NCBI GenBank assembly: GCA_021604005.1
Contig: BQIV01000006.1
Coordinates: forward strand, 62,001 to 126,000
DNA: 64,000 nucleotides
Source of the DNA: Nitrospirales bacterium
GTDB taxonomy: Bacteria > Nitrospirota > Nitrospiria > Nitrospirales > UBA8639
Direction of reading: 5' to 3'
Shown: piece after piece, positions 38,195 to 50,015 of the stretch
Layout of the letters: the number at the start of each line of letters is the position of its first letter
How positions within the stretch are numbered: the stretch's first letter is position 1
Position numbers and translations under genes: made by a program
The notes under the pieces: model-generated
Told to the model about the DNA's origin: nothing
The model's database searches: none
The model's input: the letters and a program-made list of their open reading frames with translations, nothing else

Positions 38195-40300
38195 ATGACC
38201 AATGCTAGCCAGCCCATCCGTAACGTAGCTCTTATCGCTGCTCCAGGTTCAGGGAAAACGCTGTTGTGTGAAGCGTTGGCCTATACGGCCAATGCGATCG
38301 ACACCATGGGGACGACTGATAAGGGAAATACGATTTCAGATTTTGAGCTCGAAGAAATTCACCGTCACCATTCGGTAAGTGCGTCCCTTCTGCAATTCGA
38401 ATGGAAGGGCACGCGGATGAATGTGATCGATACCCCAGGGGCGTTAGATTTTTTGAGTGAGGTGAAGTCATGTCTCGGGGTCGTGGATGGTGTGATTTTG
38501 GTGGTGGATGCTGAGGATGGCGTCAAAAGTGAGTTAGAGAAAATCTGGGAGCATATGCGGGAGCGAGGCGTGCCGTGCCTCCTCTTTATCAATGGCCTGG
38601 ATAAAGAGCGGGCCGAACATGTGACGGTGATTCAGCAATGTTGTGACGCGTTGGCAATCAATGGAGTGCCGCTGACTCTCCCTGCCGGTAAAGATGTGAC
38701 GGAGTCGGGAATCATCGATGTCATTCACCGAACCGTTATTTCCTCAAATAAGAGGACGCCGAAAATTCAATGCCGGGAATGTTCTGCAGATGATGCGCCG
38801 CAGTTTGAGGAGACCCGGCGGCAATTGGTTGAAAACGTTGCTGAAACCAACGATCAGTTGGTTGAGAAATATTTAGTGGATGGTGATTTGTCGAATGAAG
38901 ACCTTGTTGAAGGTCTTACGTTTGGGACTTTGGAAGGACGCATTATTCCAGTCTTGTGCGGTTCCGCACTCCACAATGCTGGGACGTCCTTGCTCCTGGA
39001 TGCGATTCATGATTATTTGCCGTCCCCAGATGATTGGTCACACACACATCCAATCAGCGGGAAAGATCCGCATTCGGGAGAAATTCTTATTCGTGAGGGC
39101 CATGTGTCCGAACCTTTTTCCGGAACAGCTTTTAAGACGACGATCGATCCGTTTATGGGTCGGCTGACGTATGTGCGTGTCCATTCCGGCGTCTTGCAGG
39201 CCGACTCCGGATTTTTCAATGCCACGCAAGGAACCAAAGAAAAAGGCGGACATATTTTTTGGGCATTAGGCAAGAAGTTTACGCAGACCCGGACTATTCA
39301 TGCAGGGGACATTGCCGCAATTGCGAAACTAAAAGACACGCAAACAGGCGATACCTTGTGTGAGGAAAAACACCAGATTCAGTTTGCATCGCCACAACTG
39401 ATACGACCGGTGATGTCCTTTGCCCTTGAACCCAAGAGTACACATGACATTGATAAAGTCAGCGTCGGTTTGCACAAACTCGTTGAAGAAGATCCTTCGT
39501 TAGAATTTCTCAGGAATGAAGAAACGAAGGAAATGCTGATCAGTGGAGTTGGGCAGACACATATCGATGTTACCTTGGAGAAGTTGAAGCGGAAGTATGG
39601 GGTTGAGGTGAATCTTCATACTCCCAAAATTCCCTATAAAGAGACGATTCAGCGAATGGCACAGGCCCAAGGAAAATACAAAAAACAGACAGGGGGGCAT
39701 GGACAATATGGCGATTGCTGGCTGCAACTTGACCCGCTGCCGCATGGTTCAGGGTTTGAGTTTCAGAACAAAATCGTTGGAGGCGCTATCCCACGGAATT
39801 TTATTCCAGCTGTTGAAAAGGGCATAGTCGAGGCCATGCATCACGGGACGGTTGCCGAGTATCCGGTTGTCGACATTCGAGTGACGGTCTATGATGGTTC
39901 GCACCATCCCGTTGATTCATCGGAAATGGCATTCAAGGTAGCCGCTTCGATGGGCTTTAAAAAAGCGATGGAGTTAGCCCAGCCAACGCTATTGGAGCCA
40001 ATCATGCTGCTAGAAGTTACCGTTCCCGATGATATGGTTGGCACAATCATCGGCGATCTTAATGGCAGGCGGGGGCGAATACAGGGGATGTCAACAAAAG
40101 GCCATCATCAAATCGTCAAAGCCATCACGCCTCTTGCTGAAATTCTTCAGTATGCGTCGGCTTTAACATCGATGACGGCAGGAAAAGGGAGTTATATCAT
40201 GGAGTTTTGGGGCTATGAGGAAGTTCCAAGAGAGCAGAGGATGAAGATTGTTGCCGAGCATAAAAAAGACCTAGCGGAAGTCTCATCGTCGGCAAGCTGA
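38195..40300 (+). CDS. EF-G-like GTPase with atypical switch residues
   Basis: 701 residues from ATG 38195, 7 bases after GAGGAGG; a longer frame back to 38102 is not needed. All five EF-G domains are present, with domain II (GRLTYVRVHSGVLQADSGFF), domain IV GGHGQYGDCWLQLDPLP and domain V LLEPIMLLEVTVPDDMVGTIIGDLNGRRG. P-loop is APGSGKT (Lys21). Switch II reads DTPGALDF, with Ala83 where the catalytic His of DTPGHVDF stands, and the G4 motif is NGLD (133-136) instead of NKxD. It is thus an EF-G paralogue of the EF-G2/FusA2 type, perhaps poor in GTP hydrolysis or altered in nucleotide choice. Its cellular role is unknown. It stands alone. Confidence 0.88.
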   Translation: MTNASQPIRNVALIAAPGSGKTLLCEALAYTANAIDTMGTTDKGNTISDFELEEIHRHHSVSASLLQFEWKGTRMNVIDTPGALDFLSEVKSCLGVVDGVILVVDAEDGVKSELEKIWEHMRERGVPCLLFINGLDKERAEHVTVIQQCCDALAINGVPLTLPAGKDVTESGIIDVIHRTVISSNKRTPKIQCRECSADDAPQFEETRRQLVENVAETNDQLVEKYLVDGDLSNEDLVEGLTFGTLEGRIIPVLCGSALHNAGTSLLLDAIHDYLPSPDDWSHTHPISGKDPHSGEILIREGHVSEPFSGTAFKTTIDPFMGRLTYVRVHSGVLQADSGFFNATQGTKEKGGHIFWALGKKFTQTRTIHAGDIAAIAKLKDTQTGDTLCEEKHQIQFASPQLIRPVMSFALEPKSTHDIDKVSVGLHKLVEEDPSLEFLRNEETKEMLISGVGQTHIDVTLEKLKRKYGVEVNLHTPKIPYKETIQRMAQAQGKYKKQTGGHGQYGDCWLQLDPLPHGSGFEFQNKIVGGAIPRNFIPAVEKGIVEAMHHGTVAEYPVVDIRVTVYDGSHHPVDSSEMAFKVAASMGFKKAMELAQPTLLEPIMLLEVTVPDDMVGTIIGDLNGRRGRIQGMSTKGHHQIVKAITPLAEILQYASALTSMTAGKGSYIMEFWGYEEVPREQRMKIVAEHKKDLAEVSSSAS

Positions 40301-40319
40301 TGGGGCTGACTGACGCGAA

Positions 40320-41699
40320 CTAGGGAAGGGTTTTCAGGACGACAAAGAACGCACGCGTTTTTCGAAGGACCCGCAATAAAATAGTGTCCCCAGGTATGAC
40401 CCGTTCGAGGGCGTCTGAAAACTGACCGACTGATCGTACAGGTTTCCGGTTCACTTCCGTAATTAAATCTCCTTCTTGCAGTCCTTCTACGTGGGCGAGA
40501 CTTCCACGTTCGACTCGAGAAACTAAAATTCCAGCCTGTTCCTCTAATTCAAATTTGTCGGCTAACGCTGCGGTTAACGTTTGTACGTCAATCCCAAGGG
40601 TGACATCCCTCTTATGTTGAGGCAGTGAAGCGGCCACGGGGGTTTTCTGACGTTCTCCCATGGCAACGATGATCGTGGTTGGTGTTCCATCGCGAATGAT
40701 TTGGACTGTTGCCGTTTCGCCGGGCCCCACTTGCGCGACAAGGCGAGACAATTGGTTGGGGGTATGGACAGGGGTTCCCTCAATGGTCGTGATGATATCG
40801 CCGGGAAGAATGCCAGCACGATGAGCCGGTTCGTCTTCAAACACTTCATTGACCAGTACGCCTTGGCCTTTGGTGGCATGTAGCTTTTTGGCAAGTTCTG
40901 TGGTGATAGGTTGAATCCCCACGCCAAGCCACCCACGTACAACGCGGCCATGCGCCTGTAGTTGCTTGACGATGCGTGCAACCATGTCCGACGGAATAGA
41001 AAACCCAATCCCTTGTGCCATATGAATAATAGCGGTGTTAATGCCAATCACTTCCCCCCGCAAATTAAACAACGGACCGCCCGAGTTTCCTGGATTAATC
41101 GCGGCGTCGGTTTGAAGGAAATTTTCATATTTGGAGAGGTTGAGCCGTTCTCGCCCAATACCGCTCAACACGCCAAGGGTCACAGTTCGATCCAACCCAA
41201 GAGGATTTCCTACAGCGAGAACCCATTGTCCGACCTTCAGAGTCGATGAGTCTCCAAAGACGGCATTCGAAAGCTTTCGGTCCATATCGACTTTCAAGAG
41301 TGCGATGTCCGTATCTTTATCGCGTCCAACAACGTTTGCAAAGACTTTCGTTTTATCAGATAAACGGATTTCAGCTTCCATGGTATCGTCACCAAGCACA
41401 TGATTATTGGTGACAATAAATCCATCGTCGCTGATAATGACGCCTGACCCGGTCCCAGGTACGCGTGTCGTTGAGAGGCCCCGCGACATGCCAGTCTTAC
41501 GCACAGGAGAAATATTGACGACTGTCGGCGTTACTCGCTCAGCCAGTGCGGCTATGGAGTTCTGAATGTCCTCTAGCATTCGCAAGCCACGCATTTCAGA
41601 TTCGCTTGAATCAACTTCCGCAAATGTGATGCTCGTTGTGAGTAATAGGAAAAGGCAGAGGACGCTACAGGTATTGATTTGGCTTTGAGGAAATTTCAT
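40320..41699 (-). CDS. degP: DegP/HtrA-type periplasmic serine protease
   Basis: 459 residues with a signal peptide (about 1-27). The trypsin-like domain has His100 (TNNHVL), Asp131 (TDIALLK) and Ser206 (GNSGGPL). Two PDZ domains follow (RGWLGVGIQPITTELAKKL and the C-terminal EEQAGILVSRVERGSLAHV). It degrades or chaperones misfolded envelope proteins. It is downstream of plsY on the same strand with a 52-base gap, so it may share that transcript. Paralogues degP, degQ and mucD are hard to separate; the symbol is approximate. Confidence 0.92.
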   Translation of the reverse strand: MKFPQSQINTCSVLCLFLLLTTSITFAEVDSSESEMRGLRMLEDIQNSIAALAERVTPTVVNISPVRKTGMSRGLSTTRVPGTGSGVIISDDGFIVTNNHVLGDDTMEAEIRLSDKTKVFANVVGRDKDTDIALLKVDMDRKLSNAVFGDSSTLKVGQWVLAVGNPLGLDRTVTLGVLSGIGRERLNLSKYENFLQTDAAINPGNSGGPLFNLRGEVIGINTAIIHMAQGIGFSIPSDMVARIVKQLQAHGRVVRGWLGVGIQPITTELAKKLHATKGQGVLVNEVFEDEPAHRAGILPGDIITTIEGTPVHTPNQLSRLVAQVGPGETATVQIIRDGTPTTIIVAMGERQKTPVAASLPQHKRDVTLGIDVQTLTAALADKFELEEQAGILVSRVERGSLAHVEGLQEGDLITEVNRKPVRSVGQFSDALERVIPGDTILLRVLRKTRAFFVVLKTLP

Positions 41700-41751
41700 G
41701 AAAATCCTTTAATATTTCACTCTTTCGTTATGTCTGATAAGTAATATTATG

Positions 41752-42363
41752 TCAACTAGAGTGCATGCCAAGCTTTCCCTCGGTTCCTGCGAGCAGCCGG
41801 CTGATATTGTCTTTATGTCGAAAGAGAACGAGAGCACTCACTCCAATCGTAAAGAAGACAAAGGCCAAGGATTGCGAGAAGACGGCATAGGCAAAGATTG
41901 GGAGCATAAGAAATGCGGCAATTGCGCCGCCGGACGAATATCCAAATCCCCAGACCGCGAATAGCCAGACCGCGGTCACGCTTAATCCAAGTCCAAGGTG
42001 AAGTCCTCCAACGGCCGCCAAGGCTGTCGCAACGCCTTTGCCTCCATGAAATTTGAGGAATACGGAAAAGATGTGACCAGCTATGACTGCGGCCGCAATC
42101 AACAGTACCGCAAGTTCTTCGTGTATATAGCGTTGCGCGAGCCAGGCCACGAGAAACCCTTTTCCGGCATCACCAATCAATGTGATCAGGCCTGCCTTTT
42201 TGCCTGAAACTCGTAAGACATTTGTAAATCCAATATTCCCGCTTCCAGTGGTCCGTGGATCTTGAGTCTTGCAGACTTTTGATGCGAAGACGCCAAATGG
42301 GATGGAGCCAATTCCGTAAGCACAGATAAGGCTTAGGATCATCTGTGTCCAATTTAGATCCAT
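41752..42363 (-). CDS. plsY: Acyl-phosphate:glycerol-3-phosphate acyltransferase PlsY
   Basis: 203 residues and about five to six membrane helices. The three PlsY motifs are visible: GSIPFGVFASKV, GSGNIGFTNVLRVSGKKAGLITLIGDAGKG and GHIFSVFLKFHGGKGVATALA. It transfers the acyl group from acyl phosphate to glycerol-3-phosphate, the first step of phospholipid synthesis. pgsA lies 34 bases upstream on the same strand, so both probably share a transcript. Confidence 0.96.
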   Translation of the reverse strand: MDLNWTQMILSLICAYGIGSIPFGVFASKVCKTQDPRTTGSGNIGFTNVLRVSGKKAGLITLIGDAGKGFLVAWLAQRYIHEELAVLLIAAAVIAGHIFSVFLKFHGGKGVATALAAVGGLHLGLGLSVTAVWLFAVWGFGYSSGGAIAAFLMLPIFAYAVFSQSLAFVFFTIGVSALVLFRHKDNISRLLAGTEGKLGMHSS

Positions 42364-42396
42364 ATGCTGTTGCAGCTACTATGACCTGACATGTTT

Positions 42397-43014
42397 TTAG
42401 AGATATTGAGGACCGACTTTTCGCAAAACTTCTACGATGTATTTCGTGCCGGAAACGACGGCAAAAAATAACGCAGCCCATAACAGCCATGTTCCCAGTT
42501 CGTGTAACGAGACAAGCGGAAGATGAATGACATCTTCAAGGATTAATGCAATTATCCCTAAAATCTGAGTAACGACTTTAATTTTTCCAAGTGAATCGGC
42601 AGCGATGATCACACCTTCTCGAGCTGCAACGGCCCGTGCTCCCGTCACGATAATTTCCCTTGCAATAATGGCAATAACCAACCAAACTCCTACCCGTTGA
42701 AATTGAACCAACAATACTAAGCCGGCGGCGACGAGTAGTTTATCCGCAACCGGATCAAGCAATTTACCTAAATTGGTTATCTGACCACGGCGCCGCGCCA
42801 CGTACCCATCTAGCAGATCTGTGAGTGCGGCAATGGCAAAGACGAAAGCGGCCGCCAGGGCTCGTTCATCGGTAGGAGTTGAAAAGAGATAGACAAAAAC
42901 GGGTATAAGAAAAATGCGGGAAAGCGTTAGCGAGTTTGGCAGGTTAAAATACGCTTCTTTATTGTGTAAATCTTCAACAGAATGTTTAATTTTGACGGCC
43001 TCTGAGGATGACAT
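42397..43014 (-). CDS. pgsA: CDP-diacylglycerol-glycerol-3-phosphate 3-phosphatidyltransferase
   Basis: 205 residues from ATG 43014; an ATG at 43023 adds three residues. A polytopic membrane enzyme with the CDP-alcohol phosphotransferase motif LTDLLDGYVARRRGQ followed by GKLLDPVADKLLVA, giving the needed Asp residues. It makes phosphatidylglycerophosphate for phosphatidylglycerol and cardiolipin. Sits between kdsA and plsY. Confidence 0.95.
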   Translation of the reverse strand: MSSSEAVKIKHSVEDLHNKEAYFNLPNSLTLSRIFLIPVFVYLFSTPTDERALAAAFVFAIAALTDLLDGYVARRRGQITNLGKLLDPVADKLLVAAGLVLLVQFQRVGVWLVIAIIAREIIVTGARAVAAREGVIIAADSLGKIKVVTQILGIIALILEDVIHLPLVSLHELGTWLLWAALFFAVVSGTKYIVEVLRKVGPQYL

Positions 43015-43103
43015 ACCCACCACGCCTCTCCCTTATGAGCGAATCATGAGCAATGCAAGAGGACGGAGAATAGCGGTTGCAAAATTACAAAAATTCCTAT
43101 GGG

Positions 43104-43943
43104 TTACGTTGAGATTCCCTTGGGTGCCGCATGACAGATCATGAGTAATTCTACCAGCAATGCCCGCAAATCCGATAGCCGCACCATGTTGGGGCCGTCC
43201 GATGGGGCGGAATCTGGGTTGGGATGGACTTCCATAAAAAACCCATGGCATCCGACGGCGGCAGCGGCACGTGCCAATGGCGCGACGAATTCCCGTTGGC
43301 CGGAAGAATGCGTTCCTCCTCCCCCAGGTAATTGAACGCTATGGGTCGCATCGAACACAATGGGATAGCCAAATTGTTGCATGATCGGAAGTGCTCGCAT
43401 ATCCACCACAAGGTTGTTATATCCGAATGACGTACCGCGTTCTGTTAAGAGGATGTGTTGCGCACCGCTCTCTTCCAGTTTTTTGACCACATTTCCCATT
43501 TCCACCGGGGCCAAAAACTGCCCTTTTTTTACATTCACCACGCGTCCGGTCTTGGCCGCCTCAACTAGAAGATCCGTTTGCCGGCATAAAAACGCTGGAA
43601 TTTGCAGAACATCGACGACCTCTGCCGCGCGTGGAATTTCATGAATATCATGAACATCGGTTAATATGGGAACCTTCACCTCTTCCTTGACTTTTTTGAG
43701 AATTTCAAGGCCCTTGACTTGTCCTAATCCACGGAATGAGGAAATGGACGTCCGATTAGCCTTATCGTACGAGGACTTGAAAATATAGGGAATGCCAAGG
43801 TCCTTGGTAATCTCGGCGACACACATGGCGGTATCGAGGGCCAGCTTCTCGTTTTCTATGACACAGGGGCCCGCAATTAAAAAATGGGGACGTGTCCCGC
43901 CGACGTGAAATGGTCCAATTGTGATTTCTCGTTGCGTGGTCAT
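43104..43943 (-). CDS. kdsA: 3-deoxy-8-phosphooctulonate synthase
   Basis: 279 residues from ATG 43943, which is the family start ([14 protein letters not shown]); the frame extends into pyrG but that part is not homologous. Signature segments [42 protein letters not shown] and [12 protein letters not shown] are all present. It joins arabinose-5-phosphate and PEP to give Kdo-8-phosphate for lipopolysaccharide. A Gram-negative-type envelope is implied. pyrG ends 19 bases upstream. Confidence 0.97.
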   Translation of the reverse strand: MTTQREITIGPFHVGGTRPHFLIAGPCVIENEKLALDTAMCVAEITKDLGIPYIFKSSYDKANRTSISSFRGLGQVKGLEILKKVKEEVKVPILTDVHDIHEIPRAAEVVDVLQIPAFLCRQTDLLVEAAKTGRVVNVKKGQFLAPVEMGNVVKKLEESGAQHILLTERGTSFGYNNLVVDMRALPIMQQFGYPIVFDATHSVQLPGGGGTHSSGQREFVAPLARAAAAVGCHGFFMEVHPNPDSAPSDGPNMVRLSDLRALLVELLMICHAAPKGIST

Positions 43944-43962
43944 GATCGGTAGTTGAGAGGCG

Positions 43963-45588
<1,626 letters not shown>

Positions 45589-46386
45589 TTAGGCTGTGCT
45601 GACTGATGATGGTGAATAACGTAGTGACGGTTCAGTGTTCTGCATGTATTGGTCCTCTGCGGCCTTCAGTTCTTCAGGCCGGTCGATTCGAAGTGACGTA
45701 TGTGTTGTTTCCCACACGTGGATTGGAATCCCATGTTCTAAGGCGCGAAGCTGTTCAAGTTTTTCCGCATCTTCCAGCGCTCCGGTTGGGAGATCGGCAA
45801 ACTGCAACAGGGTCTCACGTTGAAAAATATAGACTCCGAGATGGCCGTAGTGCGCAACAGATTCTGTCACATGTGTATGGCTATCACGGACATAGGGAAT
45901 TGGCAATCGAGAAAAATAGAGGGCATTGTGCTGCGTATCCGTGACGACTTTTACCAGTGAAGTATCTTCCACGTCTTCTGCTGCCGATAATCGACGCTTT
46001 AATGTTCCCATCACATGGTCACTCTGTAAAAACGGGTCGATTAAATCACGTAATAACGAAGGGTGTAACGGAATTTCATCAGCCTGCAGATTGACAAGAA
46101 CGGAGCAATCCAGTTGCGTTGCGGCTTTGGCGATACGGTCCGTTCCGGTTCGACATGGCGTATCGATACGCATGACGTGTCCGCCAAATTGTTCGACGGT
46201 ACGAACGATACGGTCGTCATCGGTCACAACCCGCACGTCGGAAATCTCTGGAACCTTGGCCGCCGCTTCATACACATGTTGGATCAAGGGCCGACCAGCC
46301 AGCAATGCTAGTGGTTTCCCTGGAAATCGCGATGATCCGTAACGGGCTGGAATCAGCACTCCGACAGATGGTGACTTATGAGGCAT
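45589..46386 (-). CDS. kdsB: CMP-Kdo synthetase
   Basis: 265 residues from ATG 46386, which overlaps the end of the heptose kinase gene by 11 bases; the longer frame to 46482 lies within that gene. Signature motifs are VLIPARYGSSRFPGKPLALL, NLQADEIPLHPSLL and YFSRLPIPYVRD. In the usual motif NxQGDxP, Gly is replaced by Ala. It activates Kdo as CMP-Kdo for lipid A core synthesis, matching kdsA downstream. Confidence 0.95.
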   Translation of the reverse strand: MPHKSPSVGVLIPARYGSSRFPGKPLALLAGRPLIQHVYEAAAKVPEISDVRVVTDDDRIVRTVEQFGGHVMRIDTPCRTGTDRIAKAATQLDCSVLVNLQADEIPLHPSLLRDLIDPFLQSDHVMGTLKRRLSAAEDVEDTSLVKVVTDTQHNALYFSRLPIPYVRDSHTHVTESVAHYGHLGVYIFQRETLLQFADLPTGALEDAEKLEQLRALEHGIPIHVWETTHTSLRIDRPEELKAAEDQYMQNTEPSLRYSPSSVSTA

Positions 46387-47356
46387 TGCGTAATGCTTTC
46401 TTGAGTTGTTCTTGCGTGACGCTGGCCGTTCCGACCATGCCAACCACGACGCCTGCGGCTTGATTGGCAAGAAAGGCTGCATCGCGAAACGATGCGCCTG
46501 TGCTCACGGCTAAGGCCATGGTACTGACGACGGTATCTCCGGCACCCGTCACATCGAAGACTTGACGGGCTTTTGAAGGAATGTGGACCGGTTTCTTTTT
46601 CTCTTGAAACAGACTCATGCCCTGTTCGCCACGTGTAATCAGGACGGCCTGACAACGGTGAGTTGTTTGGAGCACGTGCCCAACCTCATCAATGGGATGA
46701 TCCGTATTGCCGACAACACCAGCCGCTTGATAGGCCTCAAGATGATTGGGCGTCATGACGGTCACGCCTTGATAACGGGAAAAATGTTCAACTTTTGGAT
46801 CCACAAGAATAGGAATCTTATAACGCGTCGCCGCTTCGGAGATGGCGCTCATGAGCGACGCCGTTGCCACGCCTTTGGCATAATCGGAAATAACCAGACA
46901 ATGAATGTCCGGCAACCGTGATATGACATAGCGGAGCACTTTTCGCTCGGTGGCGGATGACAGGTCGCTCTGTTCCTCAACATCAAATCGGACAACTTGT
47001 TGATTGTGCGCAATGACGCGAGTTTTTCGGGTCGTAGGACGGGCGGCATCGATGACCACGCCCCCACGGTTCCGTCGATAGACGCTCAGGGCTTTCAGTA
47101 AGGCATGGCCTCCCTCATCGGATCCAATAACCCCGCATACATCGGCTTGGCCGCCGAGTGACACGATATTGTGATACACGTTGGCTGCTCCGCCGAGACA
47201 GAGGGACTCGGATTCCACGTGTACGACAGGAACGGGAGCCTCGGGAGACATTCGATTCACCTTGCCCCAGATGAAATGATCCAAGATAAGATCGCCAAGA
47301 ACCAGCACCTTGGCCCGGGAAAACCGCTGAATGTACCCTTCAAGTTTTTTCGTCAT
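46376..47356 (-). CDS. hldA: D-glycero-beta-D-manno-heptose-7-phosphate kinase (HldE kinase domain only)
   Basis: 326 residues, matching the kinase domain of HldE (RfaE) without the nucleotidyltransferase half. PfkB-family fold: VLVLGDLILDHFIWGKV, LGGAANVYHNIVSLGG, and the ATP/anion-hole motif FDVTGAGDTV with the catalytic Asp. It phosphorylates heptose-7-phosphate at C1 for the LPS inner core. The adenylyltransferase partner must be encoded elsewhere. Overlaps kdsB by 11 bases and lies 2 bases from the end of lepB. Confidence 0.92.
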   Translation of the reverse strand: MTKKLEGYIQRFSRAKVLVLGDLILDHFIWGKVNRMSPEAPVPVVHVESESLCLGGAANVYHNIVSLGGQADVCGVIGSDEGGHALLKALSVYRRNRGGVVIDAARPTTRKTRVIAHNQQVVRFDVEEQSDLSSATERKVLRYVISRLPDIHCLVISDYAKGVATASLMSAISEAATRYKIPILVDPKVEHFSRYQGVTVMTPNHLEAYQAAGVVGNTDHPIDEVGHVLQTTHRCQAVLITRGEQGMSLFQEKKKPVHIPSKARQVFDVTGAGDTVVSTMALAVSTGASFRDAAFLANQAAGVVVGMVGTASVTQEQLKKALRNAS

Positions 47357-47358
47357 CG

Positions 47359-48117
47359 TTAGAGAATGAATTTCCCAATTCGTTCCCAGCGCACCCAGTC
47401 AACCCATGAGCCCTGCCCATTCCATGACCAATAGCTCATAAACGCTTTACCTTTAATTTTATCCACCTTGACAAACCCCCAAAACCGGCTGTCTAAACTT
47501 TGATCGCGGTTATCGCCCATCACAAAATACGATTTCTCGGGGACGGTAATTGGACCGAAATTATCGCGTTGATTAATGTGCCCATCGATGATGCCGGGAT
47601 CGATACGTTGTGTGTAGGCTTCATCGCGAAGGGGTTGTCCATTGATATAGACCACTTTATTTTTGGTCTGGATCGTATCGCCAGGCACGCCAATGATCCG
47701 TTTGATGAAGTCCTTCTCTTCATCTTCAGGATACCGGAAGACAATAATGTCGCCGCGTTGCGGGTCGCCAAATTTCCATAGTATTTTGGATGAATAACAG
47801 GTGACAGGTGGAAAGCTGACCGATACCGTGCAGTCCGTCGGCCATTGCAGGCCATACGCCAGCTTGCTGACTAAAATATGATCACCGATGAGGAGCGTCG
47901 GGATCATTGAGCCCGATGGAATTTTAAAGGCTTGGACGACAAAGACACGAATAAAAAACGCCAAAATAATCGCAATGACAATCGCTTCGGCATATTCACG
48001 TATGATGGACTTCTGTGAGCCTTCGCCTTCGTTTTCGACAGATGCTGGGGGTGACTCTTTCAGCGTTCCCTCGCCCTGTTTTGGGGGTTCGTCTTCAGTT
48101 GGAGTCATCTTAATCAC
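47359..48117 (-). CDS. lepB: Signal peptidase I
   Basis: 252 residues. One N-terminal transmembrane helix (about 42-62) follows an acidic, low-complexity cytoplasmic head of about 35 residues. Catalytic Ser70 in PSGSMIPTL and Lys139 in [11 protein letters not shown] are present, and so is the box [15 protein letters not shown]. It removes signal peptides from exported proteins. It overlaps lepA by 8 bases, the classic lepA-lepB order. Confidence 0.96.
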   Translation of the reverse strand: MIKMTPTEDEPPKQGEGTLKESPPASVENEGEGSQKSIIREYAEAIVIAIILAFFIRVFVVQAFKIPSGSMIPTLLIGDHILVSKLAYGLQWPTDCTVSVSFPPVTCYSSKILWKFGDPQRGDIIVFRYPEDEEKDFIKRIIGVPGDTIQTKNKVVYINGQPLRDEAYTQRIDPGIIDGHINQRDNFGPITVPEKSYFVMGDNRDQSLDSRFWGFVKVDKIKGKAFMSYWSWNGQGSWVDWVRWERIGKFIL

Positions 48118-49924
48118 TGTCAGTTTTGAGAATGGCTAAGAATGCCTCTTGTGGCACTTCCACACGCCCTAACTGTTTCATCCGTTTTTTACCTTCTTTC
48201 TGTTTCGCCCACAGCTTTCGTTTTCGTGAAATATCTCCGCCATAACATTTGGCCGTCACGTTCTTTTTCAAGGCGCCGACTGTCTCACGCGCAATGATCT
48301 TATTACCAATGGCCGCTTGGATTGCCACTTCAAACATCTGTCTGGGAATCAGTTCTTTCATTTTTTCGGCTAGTTGCCGTCCCCGTTGCTGAGCCTTATC
48401 GTAATGGGTAATCACCGAAAGTGCATCAACATTTTCGCCGTTCAACAAAAGATCTAATTTGACTAGTTTTGACGGACGGTAGCCGGTTAATTCGTAATCC
48501 AGCGAGGCATAGCCTTGTGTTCGTGATTTTAAGCGATCGTAAAAATCTAACACCATTTCATTTAATGGCAACTCATACGTGAGCATGACTCGAGTGGGAT
48601 CGAGATATTGTAGGCCGAGTTGTACCCCTCGCCGTTCCTGACAGAGTTGTAAAATATTGCCCACATACCGTTCAGGCGTGATGATCGTAGCCTTAATGAA
48701 CGGCTCTTCCATCTTCTCAATCATTGACGGGTCTGGGAGTTTCGCCGGGTTATCGATGTCGAGGATTTCATTCTTCGTCGTATAGACACGATAGATGACC
48801 GTCGGTGCTGTACTGATAAGGTCGAGGTTATATTCCCGTTCCAGGCGTTCGCGAATGATTTCCATATGCAACAAGCCAAGGAATCCGCAACGAAAGCCAA
48901 ACCCTAAGGCCAAAGATGTTTCAGGTTCGTAGCCAAAGGAAGAATCATTGAGTTGGAGTTTTTCCAACGAATCGCGCAAGTCTTCAAACTTAGCATTATC
49001 GATGGTATAGAGGCCGCAGAACACCACGGGCTTCACGTCCTGATATCCAGGAAGAGGTTCTTGAGCCGGCCGGCTGGCATTGGTAATTGTATCCCCGATT
49101 TTCGTATCGGCCAGATCTTTCATGCCGGCGCACAAATAGCCCACTTCGCCGGTTCCCAAGCGTTTGGTTTTGGTGCGTTTAGGAGTAAAGACCCCGACTT
49201 CATCGACTTCAAACACTCGTTGGTTTGACATCATTTGGATTTTCATGCCAGGTAGGATTTCTCCATCAAAGACGCGAAGTAAGACAATGGCACCTTGATA
49301 GCTGTCGAACCAGGAATCGAAAATGAGGGCTTTCAGTTCACGATCGGAATGGCCCGTTGGTGGCGGGATGGTCTGAACGACTGCCCCTAAGACATCAGGG
49401 ACTCCCCTACCATCTTTAGCGCTAATGTAATGCGTGTCATCGACATCGAGCCCTAAGGTTTCTTGTATTTGCTGTTTGACTCCCTCAATATCCGCACTGG
49501 CTAGGTCGACTTTATTGATAACCGGAATAATGGTCAGGTCGTTCGCAATTGCTAAATACACATTCGCAATGGTTTGGGCTTCAACCCCTTGGGTGGCATC
49601 GACTAATAGAAGTGCGCCTTCGCAGGCTGCGAGGCTACGTGATACTTCGTAGGTAAAATCAACATGGCCTGGGGTGTCGATAAGATTAAGAAGGTAGTCG
49701 ACGCCATCACGTGCACGAAACGTGGTCGTGACGGCATGCGCCTTAATCGTAATGCCGCGTTCACGCTCCAGGTCCATCGCATCCAGATACTGTTCCCGAA
49801 ACTCTCGTTTCGTAATGGCCCCTGTGATTTCAAGGAACCTATCAGCCAGGGTGGATTTCCCGTGATCGATATGAGCGATAATGCAGAAATTACGGATTCG
49901 AGATAGCTGAGGTTGGTCTTTCAT
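48110..49924 (-). CDS. lepA: Elongation factor 4 (LepA)
   Basis: 604 residues from ATG 49924, close to the family start ([16 protein letters not shown]); GGAG is almost adjacent, so ATG 49951 is also possible. The GTPase motifs are complete: [24 protein letters not shown] and VINKVDLA. The C-terminal LepA-specific domain ends with the basic [21 protein letters not shown] region. It is a ribosome-associated GTPase acting on initiation and translocation. lepB is translated from an overlapping frame; bioA is divergent. Confidence 0.97.
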   Translation of the reverse strand: MKDQPQLSRIRNFCIIAHIDHGKSTLADRFLEITGAITKREFREQYLDAMDLERERGITIKAHAVTTTFRARDGVDYLLNLIDTPGHVDFTYEVSRSLAACEGALLLVDATQGVEAQTIANVYLAIANDLTIIPVINKVDLASADIEGVKQQIQETLGLDVDDTHYISAKDGRGVPDVLGAVVQTIPPPTGHSDRELKALIFDSWFDSYQGAIVLLRVFDGEILPGMKIQMMSNQRVFEVDEVGVFTPKRTKTKRLGTGEVGYLCAGMKDLADTKIGDTITNASRPAQEPLPGYQDVKPVVFCGLYTIDNAKFEDLRDSLEKLQLNDSSFGYEPETSLALGFGFRCGFLGLLHMEIIRERLEREYNLDLISTAPTVIYRVYTTKNEILDIDNPAKLPDPSMIEKMEEPFIKATIITPERYVGNILQLCQERRGVQLGLQYLDPTRVMLTYELPLNEMVLDFYDRLKSRTQGYASLDYELTGYRPSKLVKLDLLLNGENVDALSVITHYDKAQQRGRQLAEKMKELIPRQMFEVAIQAAIGNKIIARETVGALKKNVTAKCYGGDISRKRKLWAKQKEGKKRMKQLGRVEVPQEAFLAILKTDSD

Positions 49925-50015
49925 CTCCAATTGGTTGATTGTAGTAAGCATTTTCCAGGTTGTCAAAAGAGAATATCCACTCCTATACTCGCCTAAGATT
50001 AGAAGGGACTGCAAC

